A stretch of 64,000 bases of DNA, taken from assembly GCF_033954835.1 (NCBI RefSeq), contig NZ_CP121471.1:3838501-3902500 (forward strand), written 5' to 3'. The DNA is from Thiorhodovibrio frisius. GTDB lineage: Bacteria; Pseudomonadota; Gammaproteobacteria; Chromatiales; Chromatiaceae. This document shows, in pieces, positions 30,760 through 39,126 of this stretch. A program made the translations under genes and the position numbers. Position 1 is the stretch's first letter. Each line of letters begins with the position of its first letter. The notes beneath the pieces were generated by a model, which had not been told where the DNA came from, made no database searches, and saw only the letters and a program-made list of their open reading frames with translations.

Positions 30760-31014
30760 TTAGCGCAAACCCGCAGGCAACCAAGCGGAAACGCGGTCGC
30801 GTTCTTCGCTGACGTCGATGTCGAAATGTTGGTTTAGCACGTCCAGTGCTTCGTCGAGATCGGAACAGCCCCACTCGTCCATCACGACGTGGTTGTCACA
30901 GTCCTCAACATGGTAGCAGTGCTCAGGGTCGACCGCGTCGTAACGCAGGCGAAAGCCGGAGCCTGAGGGTTGGTCCCACTTATAGCGGACCACTTCGTTT
31001 TGTTCGTCGTACAT
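30760..31014 (-). CDS. Small acidic protein, function unknown
   Basis: An 84-aa acidic, Asp/Glu/His/Cys-containing protein starting MYDEQNEVVRYKWDQ. I start at the ATG at 31014, preceded by GAGAGACC, instead of the frame start at 31059. It has no signal or membrane segment. Tyr/Trp content and regular charge suggest a folded domain. Cysteines in HCYHVEDCD may bind metal, but only two are there. Not recognised. Confidence 0.6.
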   Translation of the reverse strand: MYDEQNEVVRYKWDQPSGSGFRLRYDAVDPEHCYHVEDCDNHVVMDEWGCSDLDEALDVLNQHFDIDVSEERDRVSAWLPAGLR

Positions 31015-31525
31015 TGTTGGTCTCTCGAATTCGGTCAGTGGCAAAAGCGTGATTGGCACTCGGGGCTTTGCCTGGGTTGCGTTACGGCGATGATTTGGTG
31101 CTGATTTCTGGCCTTAGCTCCAAAGCTGACGGGCAAACCTGAAACGGTACCCCGACACTAGCCCAGTGCACGACCTGAAACGGACACAGGCAACCAAAAC
31201 GTCAGACTGTCTCCATCGAACCCAGTTAGCAACCTAGGGAAGACCCCAATCGGGCAAGCCCCAAGTGGCGAAACCGACAATGTTGCATCGAGGTAACATC
31301 GCGATCTCATGGCTTAAGTTTAGACCGGACCACCGACCTTGACAACAGGGAAAAAGCTCAAACTGCGAAGAAAATCGCAGTCAGTATGGCACCCGATAGC
31401 TGTCCAGGAAAAAGCCTGATGCCTGTCGCAAAAAGGGCACAACTTTTGAAAAAATGCGACTACTCACCTGCGCAGACACTAGCAACCCAGGTGAGGCACC
31501 CAACCTGCCGCATACGGGGCGATGA
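31015..31525. other. Intergenic region with a small inverted repeat
   Basis: About 510 bases with no supported gene. It holds a near-palindrome ATGTTGC-N6-GTAACAT (31280-31299) and a TTGACA (31339) with no fitting -10 partner. It must carry the promoter of the small acidic-protein gene (minus strand) and the end of the metA transcript. Confidence 0.5.
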
Positions 31526-32596
31526 TCAGCTCACCAGCTTGAGCGGATCGCTAGGGTCCACGCTGTCCATGAAGGGGATGCATCTGTCGTTGTGTGTCAC
31601 CCGATAGATCAGCCCCATCCAGTTGCCCACCACGCCCTCAGCACTGTCGTGCCAGGTATTATCGAGTCCGGCGGCAATGCGCGCCTCGGGGAACTCAGGC
31701 GGAGAGCGACCACGGTCCAGATAACGATCAACCAGATCGCGATGCTCGCGCAGGATGGCTTTGGCCTTGAGGTTAAAGAAATGCTCCGGGAAGGGCGGAT
31801 AGTCCTTGCGCGCACCGCTGATGTAGCGCCCCACCTCGCGCTTGTATTCCTTAAGCAGGGAGATGAGGTCGTATTCCGGATGGCCTTGGAACATCACCAG
31901 CCGAAAGCCGTCTTCGCTCACTGCCAGATGCACCCCGGCCTCCGGGCTTTCGACCAGCACCCGACAGCCGGCCGCATCGAACTGGGCACGGCTGATCTCA
32001 TTAAAGCGGGAGTGCGGCACATCAAACAGGGTATTCACCGAGCTGACCAACGGGTGGGCGCGCTCGACCACCCGATGGGCATAGACACCCCAGCATTTCT
32101 CCGGCAGGCGCTGACGGCGCTGGTTGTGGCGGAACTGCATCACCGCATGGGTCGCCAGGCAGGAGCAGAGGGTGGAGGTGACATGTTCACTGGCCCAATC
32201 CATGACTTCAATCAGTGGTCCCCAAAAAGGCTCATCGGCCAGATTGGGCCCGGTGACATTGGCACCGGTGACGATCAGGCCGTCGAGGCCCTCGGCTTTC
32301 AGCTGACTGAAAGGCTCGTAGTAGCGTTCGATGTACGCCGACGCATCAGCAGAGCGCTTGAGTCCATCGAGGGTGAAAGGATGCACATAGAACTGAGCGA
32401 TCTGATTGCTCTGGCCAATCAGGCGCAGGAATTGGCGCTCGGTCGCGCGCAGGGCGGCGTCCGGCATCATGTTGAGCAGGCCGATGTGCAGCTCGCGAAT
32501 GTCCTGCGCCACCGCGTGCTCGGCTGGCAGAATGTTCTGGCCTTCTTCGCGCAGGCGGGCAAAAGCTGGCAGGTCGTTATGGGCAACCAGGGGCAT
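31526..32596 (-). CDS. metA: Homoserine O-acyltransferase (MetA/HTS family)
   Basis: Activates homoserine with succinyl- or acetyl-CoA for methionine synthesis. The MetA fold is recognisable by IGLLNMMPDAALRATERQFLRLIG at the N-terminus, the nucleophile Cys (C146 in LCSCLATHA, where classic MetA has a Cys-Trp-Gly), and H239/E241 in GHPEYD. The segment around the nucleophile departs from classic enterobacterial MetA, so acyl-CoA preference is open. Length 356 aa, some 45 longer than E. coli MetA. It lies 11 nt after a P-loop gene with which it must be cotranscribed. Confidence 0.87.
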   Translation of the reverse strand: MPLVAHNDLPAFARLREEGQNILPAEHAVAQDIRELHIGLLNMMPDAALRATERQFLRLIGQSNQIAQFYVHPFTLDGLKRSADASAYIERYYEPFSQLKAEGLDGLIVTGANVTGPNLADEPFWGPLIEVMDWASEHVTSTLCSCLATHAVMQFRHNQRRQRLPEKCWGVYAHRVVERAHPLVSSVNTLFDVPHSRFNEISRAQFDAAGCRVLVESPEAGVHLAVSEDGFRLVMFQGHPEYDLISLLKEYKREVGRYISGARKDYPPFPEHFFNLKAKAILREHRDLVDRYLDRGRSPPEFPEARIAAGLDNTWHDSAEGVVGNWMGLIYRVTHNDRCIPFMDSVDPSDPLKLVS

Positions 32597-32607
32597 AGGC
32601 GGGCACC

Positions 32608-33489
32608 TCAGTTGTCGAGTGGATCGGGGTCGGCATCGGGCTGGACCGGCTTGCGGGCGATGGCGGTGGCGAGCAGCTCGATGAAGTCTGGCTCGTCGCG
32701 CACTTGCGCGACCTCCTTAGACGTCACGGTGTAGCCATGGGGCCGGGCGATGGCCTCGTAGCGCGGCACCCGCGAGTGGAACAGCCGTGGGAAGACCCAG
32801 CGGGTGAAGTCGTTGGGGGCGATGTCGGCGACATAGTCGAGACCATGCTCGGCAAGGTAGTCCTTGACCGCCGAGAGCAGAAAATCCGGGCGAAAGTACA
32901 ACGGCTTGGGATCAGCCTGGGCGCGCTCAATGAGTTTAATTTCGTCCTCCTGCGGCACCTGGATGTAGAGAATCAGCGTATGGCGCGCCAGCAGCTCGAT
33001 GATCTCGGGCTCCTCGAGTTCGCACAGGCTGCCGCCGACATCGTTGACAAAGTGCTGATAGCCGTAGATTTCCTCCGCCTTGTCGATAAAGCTCGGCACA
33101 TCGCGCATGGCCTGAATCTCGGCCTCACGATAAAGCGCTTGGCGGCGGGTGAATTCCTTCAGGCCCATACCGCCTTTTTCCGGATCGCCAAGCTGGCCGA
33201 CAAAGCTCAACACCGGCCCCAGATCAGAGATCTTGATGTTGTTCTTAATCGCAATCCAGTCGCGCCGCAGCAGATCGCGCAAAAAGGGCACCTGCATGGC
33301 CTGGCTTTTAATCAGGTCCAGAATAGGTTCGTCGAGATAACGGGTGCCGATGCGGTAGTCGCCTGAGTAGTGAAACCAGTCATTGCGGCGCAACAGGGCG
33401 GAGAGATAGGTCTTGCCAACGCCAGACATGCCGAGCAGGGTCACCCGCCGGTTGGGCCATTGGAGAAAAGAGTCGGGGGTAAATTTCAC
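32608..33489 (-). CDS. P-loop NTPase of unknown function, paired with metA
   Basis: A 293-aa protein with an N-terminal Walker A, GMSGVGKTYLS (about 20-30), and a later acidic Walker-B-like segment near LILYIQVP. It resembles small nucleotide-binding or kinase-like ATPases but I cannot name the substrate. The tight spacing to metA (11 nt) and to uup (57 nt) suggests the three form one unit. A role in methionine metabolism is inference from position only. Confidence 0.78.
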   Translation of the reverse strand: MKFTPDSFLQWPNRRVTLLGMSGVGKTYLSALLRRNDWFHYSGDYRIGTRYLDEPILDLIKSQAMQVPFLRDLLRRDWIAIKNNIKISDLGPVLSFVGQLGDPEKGGMGLKEFTRRQALYREAEIQAMRDVPSFIDKAEEIYGYQHFVNDVGGSLCELEEPEIIELLARHTLILYIQVPQEDEIKLIERAQADPKPLYFRPDFLLSAVKDYLAEHGLDYVADIAPNDFTRWVFPRLFHSRVPRYEAIARPHGYTVTSKEVAQVRDEPDFIELLATAIARKPVQPDADPDPLDN

Positions 33490-33546
33490 GTCGAAAGTCC
33501 TGGGGCAATAGTCAGTGTTTGCGAGTCAGTGTTTGGAAGTCCGTGG

Positions 33547-35463
33547 TCAGTCCGGGTTGCAGGCGGCCTGTTTTTCTTCCAGCAGCACCCAGCGTTCGTA
33601 ACATTGGGCCAGTTCCTGGCCGACCGCATCCATGCGCGCGCTGGCCTCGGCGACGCGGGTCTGGGCATCGCCAAGCTGATAGAGGACCGGATCGGCGAGC
33701 TGTTGTTCCAGCGCCTGCTGTTCCTGCTCCAGTGCCTCGATCTGGGCCGGCAGGGCGTCGAGTTCGCGCTGGTCCTTGTAGCCGAGCTTGGTCGGCGCGC
33801 GCTTGGCTGGCGCTTTGGGCGCGACCGGGGGCTTGTCCGCTGATTGCGCACTGGCGGGCGCTGCCGACGCCGGGCGCTGGCGCAGCCAGTCCTGATAGCC
33901 GCCGACGGACTCGACCACCCGCCCTGGGGCCTCGAACACCAGACTGGAGGTGACCAGATTATCCAGCAGCTCGCGGTCGTGACTGACGATCAGCAGGGTG
34001 CCGTCGAAGGCGTATAGGCGCTCTTCGAGCAGCTCCAGCGTCTCGGCGTCCAGGTCGTTGGTGGGTTCGTCGAGCACCAAGAGATTGGCCGGCAGGGTGA
34101 ACAGCTTGGCCAACAGCAGGCGGTTGCGCTCTCCACCGGACAGGGCGCCGACCGGTTGGCGCGCGCGCTCGGGCTCGAACAGAAAATCCTTCAGATAGCC
34201 CAGCACATGCTGGCTGCTGCCGGCGATCTCGATACGCTCACGCCCGCCGGCGAGGTTGTCGCAAACACTCAGATTGGGGTCGAGCTGCGCGCGCAGTTGA
34301 TCGAAATAGGCCACCTGCAGCCGGGTGCCGCGACGAATCTGTCCGCTATCGGGTTCCAGCTCGCCGAGCAGCAGCTTCAGCAGGGTGGTTTTGCCGACAC
34401 CGTTGGGCCCGATCAGACCAACCCGGTCGCCGCGCAAAATCGTGGTATCCAGCCCAGTGACGATGGGTCGATCCCCGAAGGCGAAGCTTAAGTCCTGGGT
34501 CTCGACCACCAGCCGTCCGCTGCGCTCTCCGCTGTCGATGCGCAGACGCGCCTGACCGCCGCGCTCGCGTCTTTGCTGGCGCTCTTGGCGCAGGGCTTCC
34601 AGTGCACGCACCCGTCCCTCGTTGCGGGTACGCCGCGCCTGCACGCCTTGGCGAATCCAGACCTCCTCGGCGGCGAGTTTTTTGTCAAAACGCGCGCGCT
34701 CCAAGTCCTCGGCATGCCAGCGCTCCTCGCGCCGGCGCAGATAATTGGCATAGTCGCCTGGCCAGTCAGTCAGCCGACCGCGGTCGAGTTCCAGAATGCG
34801 CGTCGCCAGCCGTCTGAGAAAGCGCCGGTCATGGGTGATGAACAGCAGCGCGCCGCGATAGCTCAGCAAAAAATCTTCCAGCCACTCGATGGCCTCGATG
34901 TCCAGATGGTTGGTAGGCTCGTCGAGCAGCAGCAGATCCGGCTCGCGCACCAGTGCCTGGGCCAGCAGCACCCGCCGTCGCCAGCCGCCGGACAGAGACG
35001 CGTAGCGTGCCTCGGCATCCAGCCCCAGGCGGGTGATGACCCGCTCGGCGCGCTGTTCCAGCTCCCAGCCGCCCTCGGCTTCCAGTCGCTGTTGCACCAC
35101 CGCCAGGCGCTCCAACTCGCCCGCGCTGGCGCCCTGACCGACCCGCTGGCTTAAGCGATGGTATTCCCCGGCCAGAGCCCCCAGATCACCCAAGCCGGCG
35201 GCGACCACCTCCAGCACATTTTCCTCGCCACCGGGCGGTGCCTCCTGCGCCAAACGCGCGACCCGCTGTCCGGGGCCGAGACGCATCTCGCCGCTATCGG
35301 CCTGAATCTCGCCCGCGATGATGCGCATCAGGGTGGATTTTCCGGCGCCATTGCGCCCGAGCAGACACACCCGCTCGCCGGTCTCGATATCGAGATCGAC
35401 GCCATCGAGCAGTGGCTCGGCGCCATAGGCCAGGGACAGGGCGCGCAGGGATAAAATGGGCAT
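33547..35463 (-). CDS. uup: ABC-F ATPase Uup
   Basis: A soluble ABC-F protein with two fused ATP-binding domains and no membrane part. Domain 1: GRNGAGKST, LSGGWRRRV, LDEPTNHLD; domain 2: GPNGVGKTT, LSGGERNRL, LDEPTNDLD. The Arg-rich inter-domain linker follows domain 1, and the C-terminal coiled coil after about residue 560 (ELDALPAQIEALEQEQ) is the Uup-specific DNA-binding tail. Family members act on ribosomes or on transposon precise excision. Length 638 aa is typical. Confidence 0.94.
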   Translation of the reverse strand: MPILSLRALSLAYGAEPLLDGVDLDIETGERVCLLGRNGAGKSTLMRIIAGEIQADSGEMRLGPGQRVARLAQEAPPGGEENVLEVVAAGLGDLGALAGEYHRLSQRVGQGASAGELERLAVVQQRLEAEGGWELEQRAERVITRLGLDAEARYASLSGGWRRRVLLAQALVREPDLLLLDEPTNHLDIEAIEWLEDFLLSYRGALLFITHDRRFLRRLATRILELDRGRLTDWPGDYANYLRRREERWHAEDLERARFDKKLAAEEVWIRQGVQARRTRNEGRVRALEALRQERQQRRERGGQARLRIDSGERSGRLVVETQDLSFAFGDRPIVTGLDTTILRGDRVGLIGPNGVGKTTLLKLLLGELEPDSGQIRRGTRLQVAYFDQLRAQLDPNLSVCDNLAGGRERIEIAGSSQHVLGYLKDFLFEPERARQPVGALSGGERNRLLLAKLFTLPANLLVLDEPTNDLDAETLELLEERLYAFDGTLLIVSHDRELLDNLVTSSLVFEAPGRVVESVGGYQDWLRQRPASAAPASAQSADKPPVAPKAPAKRAPTKLGYKDQRELDALPAQIEALEQEQQALEQQLADPVLYQLGDAQTRVAEASARMDAVGQELAQCYERWVLLEEKQAACNPD

Positions 35464-35743
35464 GGGCGTCAGTCAGAGCTTTTTGGGTGGCGGGTTCCGC
35501 GCCTTCGCGACAATCCACCATGATAGCGCAGGATGACACCCATGCCTGACAACAGCAGCGGCAAAATCCGTTACACTTCTGCCCAAGCACCCGGCCGGCG
35601 AGCCAGCAACCACCAAATTGCAATGACAGGACGCATTGCCAGCCTCGGCTGACCACAAAACCAAGTAACACATCCTCCGGGATGGCAAGGCGCCATGAGC
35701 GATGGCACCATTATCCAACACCAATACAGGGGCCGTGACCCGC

Positions 35744-36451
35744 ATGAGCAAGCCCATCACCTTTCACGAAGCCTGGGCCGGAGAGGCCGACTGCCGCAGC
35801 TGCGCCCTGCGGGAGTCGGTGCTCTTTGCCGGATTGCAAGAAACAGACTTCGAGACCATTCACGAGCCGATCGAACAATCCAGCATTAAACCCGGCACCA
35901 CCCTGTACCAGACCGGCGATCAGGGCGAATTCATGTTCACCGTGCGCTCGGGCGCGCTCAAACTGGTACAGTATCTGGCCGACGGCAGCCAGCGCATCGT
36001 GCGCATCGTGCGCGCCACCGATGTACTCGGTCTGGAGGCGCTGCTGGGCGAGGGCTACCAGCACGACGCCATCGCGCTGCAACCGACCGAACTCTGCCGC
36101 TTCCCGACCCGCACCGTGCAGAAGCTCTCGCAAGACAACCCCAGCCTGCATCGCGAACTCATGGCGCGCTGGCAGCATGCCCTGAACGAGGCCGATGCCT
36201 GGCTGACAGAACTCTCCACCGGCTCCGCCCGGCAACGCGTCGCCCGCCTGCTGCTGCGTCTGGTGCGTGATCGCGAATCGAGCGAGTGCCAGTTGTTCAG
36301 CCGCGAGGACATGGGCGCCATGCTCGGCATCACCACCGAGACCGCCAGCCGCACCATCGCCGCCTTCAAGCGCGAGAGCCTGATCGTCGAGTCGCGCATC
36401 AACAACTTCCTGCTCGACATCGCCAATCTGCGCCGCATTGCCGAGGATTGA
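35744..36451 (+). CDS. Crp/Fnr-family transcription regulator
   Basis: A 235-aa regulator: N-terminal CRADCRSC-like Cys pair (C17, C20), cyclic-nucleotide-binding beta-roll (about 30-140), long dimer helix, and a C-terminal HTH with SREDMGAMLGITTETASRTIAAFKRE. The Glu-x-x-Ser-Arg recognition-helix pattern is Fnr-like. Only part of the four-Cys cluster set of true FNR is obvious, so oxygen sensing is not proven. I start at MSKPITF; an ATG 14 codons upstream is less likely. It is divergent from uup and followed by two small genes. Confidence 0.88.
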   Translation: MSKPITFHEAWAGEADCRSCALRESVLFAGLQETDFETIHEPIEQSSIKPGTTLYQTGDQGEFMFTVRSGALKLVQYLADGSQRIVRIVRATDVLGLEALLGEGYQHDAIALQPTELCRFPTRTVQKLSQDNPSLHRELMARWQHALNEADAWLTELSTGSARQRVARLLLRLVRDRESSECQLFSREDMGAMLGITTETASRTIAAFKRESLIVESRINNFLLDIANLRRIAED

Positions 36452-36581
36452 TCCGCCCAGCGGCGAGCATTGCGCCTTTTCAATGCGGCCCTTCGCGCCG
36501 AGCGCTAATCTGCGCCGAACGCCCCATGCGCGAGATTGCCACTCAGCGTTAACGCCCCCCCCGCTGACCAGGGACCACCCC

Positions 36582-36647
36582 ATGACCACCGCCTCCCCAA
36601 TCGTCGGCAATCTGCTGGTGCCTATCGGCGGCGTGCCACACGTCTGA
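36582..36647 (+). CDS. Candidate 21-aa peptide gene
   Basis: ATG at 36582 gives a 21-residue peptide (MTTASPIVGNLLVPIGGVPHV) and stops at 36647, with GGGA 8 nt upstream. It is hydrophobic, without charged residues. It may be a leader-like peptide between the Crp gene and the next gene, or chance. Confidence 0.25.
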   Translation: MTTASPIVGNLLVPIGGVPHV

Positions 36648-36721
36648 ACACCATTGTTAAAACCACTCAGAAAGCCACGGGCTGCCACAGCGCTCTCCCG
36701 GGCGCAGGACGCACACAGGCG

Positions 36722-37147
36722 ATGAAACACCAATTACTATTCGAAAAATATCCGCTCTTCGTGATGGAAATCGGCCGCGACGAGACCGACTTCGACTCTG
36801 TCGACGCCATCTGCGACTACCTGCACGAGCGCATCGAGGCGCACCGCTGCGCGCATTTCATCGCCGTTTTCGATCACTACGCCCATACCTGCCGCCTGCC
36901 AGAAGGCCAGGTCGACAGCGACATCCTGGCCGCCAAGAACGTCATCTTCTGCTTCGGCCTCGCCCTGCCCTGCCCCGAGGTCCTGGCCGTGCGCCCACGC
37001 TCCATCGGCGTAGCCGAAACCACCCGAGGCTTCATGATCAGCTTTATGGAAACCCCCATGCCAATCGCCAACACCGCCATGGAAGACTGGGCCGAAGGAC
37101 TCCGCCGCGCCGACTCCGACAACCCCAACCCCCAGCAGGCCGCCTAA
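36722..37147 (+). CDS. Small protein of the DUF6858-like type
   Basis: A 141-aa soluble protein beginning MKHQLLFEKYPLFVMEIGRDET. Features: LHERIEAHRCAHFIAVFDHYAHT and a Cys-containing KNVIFCFGLALPCPEVLAVRPR. I recall similar proteins only as conserved hypotheticals next to NifX-family genes. The start follows no strong Shine-Dalgarno. The stop codon overlaps the next gene's ATG by one base, so the pair is translationally coupled. Confidence 0.75.
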   Translation: MKHQLLFEKYPLFVMEIGRDETDFDSVDAICDYLHERIEAHRCAHFIAVFDHYAHTCRLPEGQVDSDILAAKNVIFCFGLALPCPEVLAVRPRSIGVAETTRGFMISFMETPMPIANTAMEDWAEGLRRADSDNPNPQQAA

Positions 37148-37494
37148 TGCGTATCGCCGTCAGCAGTCAGAACTTCCGCACCATCACCAGCCATGCGGGG
37201 AAAAGCCGCCGCTTCATCCTGTTCGACATCAGCCCCGACGGCACCATCACAGAGCGCGATCGCCTTGACCTGCCCAAAGGCGAAAGCCTGCACGACACCA
37301 GAGGACCGGAACACCCGCTATTCGAACAGGGCCTCACCCACCTACTAACCGGCGGCGCTGGCGAGCGCTTCATCGAACGCATGGCCACCCAGGGCATTAC
37401 CGTCATCCAAACCAGCGAGACCGAGATCGACAAAGCGCTAAGCGCACTGGCCGCAGGCCAACCCCTCCCAGCCGCCGCGCCACACGAGCACTAA
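37147..37494 (+). CDS. NifX/NifB-type iron-molybdenum cofactor-binding domain protein
   Basis: A 115-aa protein of the dinitrogenase FeMo-cofactor biosynthesis (NifX/NifB C-terminal, PF02579-type) fold: IAVSSQNFRTITSHAGKSRRFILFDI at the N-terminus and the glycine-rich LLTGGAGERFIERM then ITVIQTSETEIDKALSAL. Members bind Fe-S/Mo clusters or, in sulfate/sulfur organisms, act outside nitrogen fixation. There are no nif genes in the window, so the function is open. Coupled to the preceding small gene. Confidence 0.87.
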   Translation: MRIAVSSQNFRTITSHAGKSRRFILFDISPDGTITERDRLDLPKGESLHDTRGPEHPLFEQGLTHLLTGGAGERFIERMATQGITVIQTSETEIDKALSALAAGQPLPAAAPHEH

Positions 37495-37524
37495 ATCGCG
37501 CCAGCGAGGGAAGCGAGCAGTTTC

Positions 37525-37561
37525 TATGCAAATTGGCAATTCAATTGACAATCTGCATAAA
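37525..37561 (+). promoter_or_regulatory. Palindrome and candidate promoter between NifX-type gene and fic
   Basis: ATGCAAATTG (37526-37535) and CAATCTGCAT (37549-37558) are near-perfect inverted arms (9 of 10). Within it TTGGCA (37533) and CATAAA (37556) are 17 nt apart, a plausible -35/-10 for fic expression. The region is clearly more AT-rich than its neighbours. Confidence 0.4.
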
Positions 37562-37696
37562 TCCGCCTTGCCAATTCCATTCGACGCTAGCTGCGAAGCC
37601 GCCAACGTCCACAGCCCCAGACTTTTAAGAAACACTGCAAGATGCTGCCGCATTGGCCGGCGTAGCCCAAGTCCGGCTATCGCTCATGACGCGCGC

Positions 37697-37730
37697 TATA
37701 ATGATCGATAAACAGCACGGTTTTCGATCA
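37697..37730 (+). promoter_or_regulatory. TATAAT box and inverted repeat at the fic start
   Basis: TATAAT at 37697-37702 abuts TGATCGA (37702-37708), whose exact inverted partner TCGATCA (37724-37730) ends on the first base of the fic ATG. A repressor bound here would block transcription and start-codon access. No good -35 was found for this box. Confidence 0.5.
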
Positions 37731-38869
37731 TGGCTTGGAACTGGCAGCACGCGGATTGGCCAAACTTTGCTTGGACGCAGGACAAACTGCTCCGGGCTGA
37801 AAGGCTCTTTGCCGAGGGCGCAGGGATAATGATCGGCGCATCTCGACACCTCAGCCCGGAGGGCCGTGATGCGCTCGTTGTCGATGTTCTAAGCAGCGAC
37901 GCCGTAGACACATCGGCGATCGAAGGCGAAGTGCTCGACCGGGACAGCGTCCAATCATCGATACGCCGACAATTCGGTCTTGCAAGCGATCAGCGCAAGT
38001 CGGGCGCCGCAGAGGCCGGCATCGCCGAGATGATGGGCTCCTTGTATCGCTCCCTCGCTGATCCACTCGATCAAGCTTGCCTTTGTGACTGGCACCGCAT
38101 GCTGATGAATGGCCGGCGCGATCTGGGAACCATCGGCCCATACCGCACCCACCCTGATCCGATGCGCATCGTTTCGGGAGCCGTCTATGCGCCAAGAGTG
38201 CATTTTGAAGCACCGCCTTCGGACCGGGTTCCCATGGAGATGGAGCGCTTTCTCGCGTGGCTCCGGAACACGGAGGTGGGCGGAGCCTATCTCCAACCGG
38301 TCACGCGCGCCGGCATTGCGCACCTGTGGTTCGAGAGCATCCATCCATTTGAGGACGGCAACGGTCGTATCGGCCGGGCCATCGCCGAGAAGATTCTCTC
38401 ATCCGGAACCTCCGAACCAGCGCTGGTTCCGCTTGCCAGCACACTGTTGACGCACAGGAAGGCCTATTACGCCGCGCTTGAAGCCGCCAGCCGAAGCCTG
38501 GAAATCACCGACTGGCTGTTATGGTTTGCCGCAAAGGTGATTGAAGCGCAACGGCGGAGCCTCGCGCTGGTTGAATTCACCATCGCGAAAACGCGGCTGT
38601 TTGATCGCGTGCAAGGTCAGTTGAATCCACGCCAGGAAAAAGCCGTGCTCCGCCTTTTTGCCGCCGGCCCCGATGGGTTCACTGGGGGACTCAGTGCGGG
38701 AAACTATCGCCGCATAACAGGTGCCACGACCGCCACGGCGACACGCGATCTGGCTGATCTCGTCGCCCTGGATGTGTTGAGCCGAACTGGTGAGCGCAAA
38801 TCAACCCGTTACCACCTTAAGGTACCAATACAGCCGGTGCGACCGATAACAATCGCCGATATCACATGA
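37730..38869 (+). CDS. Fic-domain protein with N-terminal inhibitory motif and C-terminal HTH
   Basis: A 379-aa Fic (AMPylase-type) protein. The N-terminal inhibitory helix motif (T/S)xxxE(G/N) is TSAIEG at 61-66; the catalytic motif HPFEDGNGR is at 205-213; the beta-hairpin flap precedes it. The C-terminal ~100 residues form a winged-helix (about 310-370), typical of the class that pairs with DNA control. With both inhibitory motif and catalytic motif intact, the protein is probably self-inhibited. It is monocistronic, without a separate antitoxin, and AT-rich control sequences with palindromes precede it. Confidence 0.9.
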   Translation: MAWNWQHADWPNFAWTQDKLLRAERLFAEGAGIMIGASRHLSPEGRDALVVDVLSSDAVDTSAIEGEVLDRDSVQSSIRRQFGLASDQRKSGAAEAGIAEMMGSLYRSLADPLDQACLCDWHRMLMNGRRDLGTIGPYRTHPDPMRIVSGAVYAPRVHFEAPPSDRVPMEMERFLAWLRNTEVGGAYLQPVTRAGIAHLWFESIHPFEDGNGRIGRAIAEKILSSGTSEPALVPLASTLLTHRKAYYAALEAASRSLEITDWLLWFAAKVIEAQRRSLALVEFTIAKTRLFDRVQGQLNPRQEKAVLRLFAAGPDGFTGGLSAGNYRRITGATTATATRDLADLVALDVLSRTGERKSTRYHLKVPIQPVRPITIADIT

Positions 38870-38890
38870 GTGTCCTATTATTGAATGGAA

Positions 38891-38906
38891 AATAGTCAAG
38901 ACTATT
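38891..38906. repeat. 16-bp palindrome after fic
   Basis: AATAGTC-AA-GACTATT, perfect 7-base arms, in the 257-bp gap between fic and the next gene. Either the fic transcript end or an operator for the next gene. Confidence 0.45.
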
Positions 38907-39126
38907 CATCGGTCCACTGGAAGATAGTGAGGCCCAATACTGGCACCCGCGCCATCGGCCGACGCCTGATCAGCACCAACCAAAAAACCACCGCCCTCAC
39001 GGGGAACAACCACGACCGTCGGAACTTTTTCTTGGTATCCTGCTTCACCGTCCCGCTAGCGACTGATTGATAAACAATGCGTTGGATGGCTCGCGGGGAC
39101 ATCCGGTTGTACGCCCACCAATCTGC

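Noticed and set aside
36055-36483. Minus-strand 142-codon frame
   Set aside because: Ser/Arg-rich shadow of the Crp/Fnr gene.
35711-36733. 340-codon minus-strand frame opposite the Crp/Fnr gene
   Set aside because: The plus-strand frame encodes a clear cNMP-binding and HTH protein; this one is an Ala/Gly-rich shadow.
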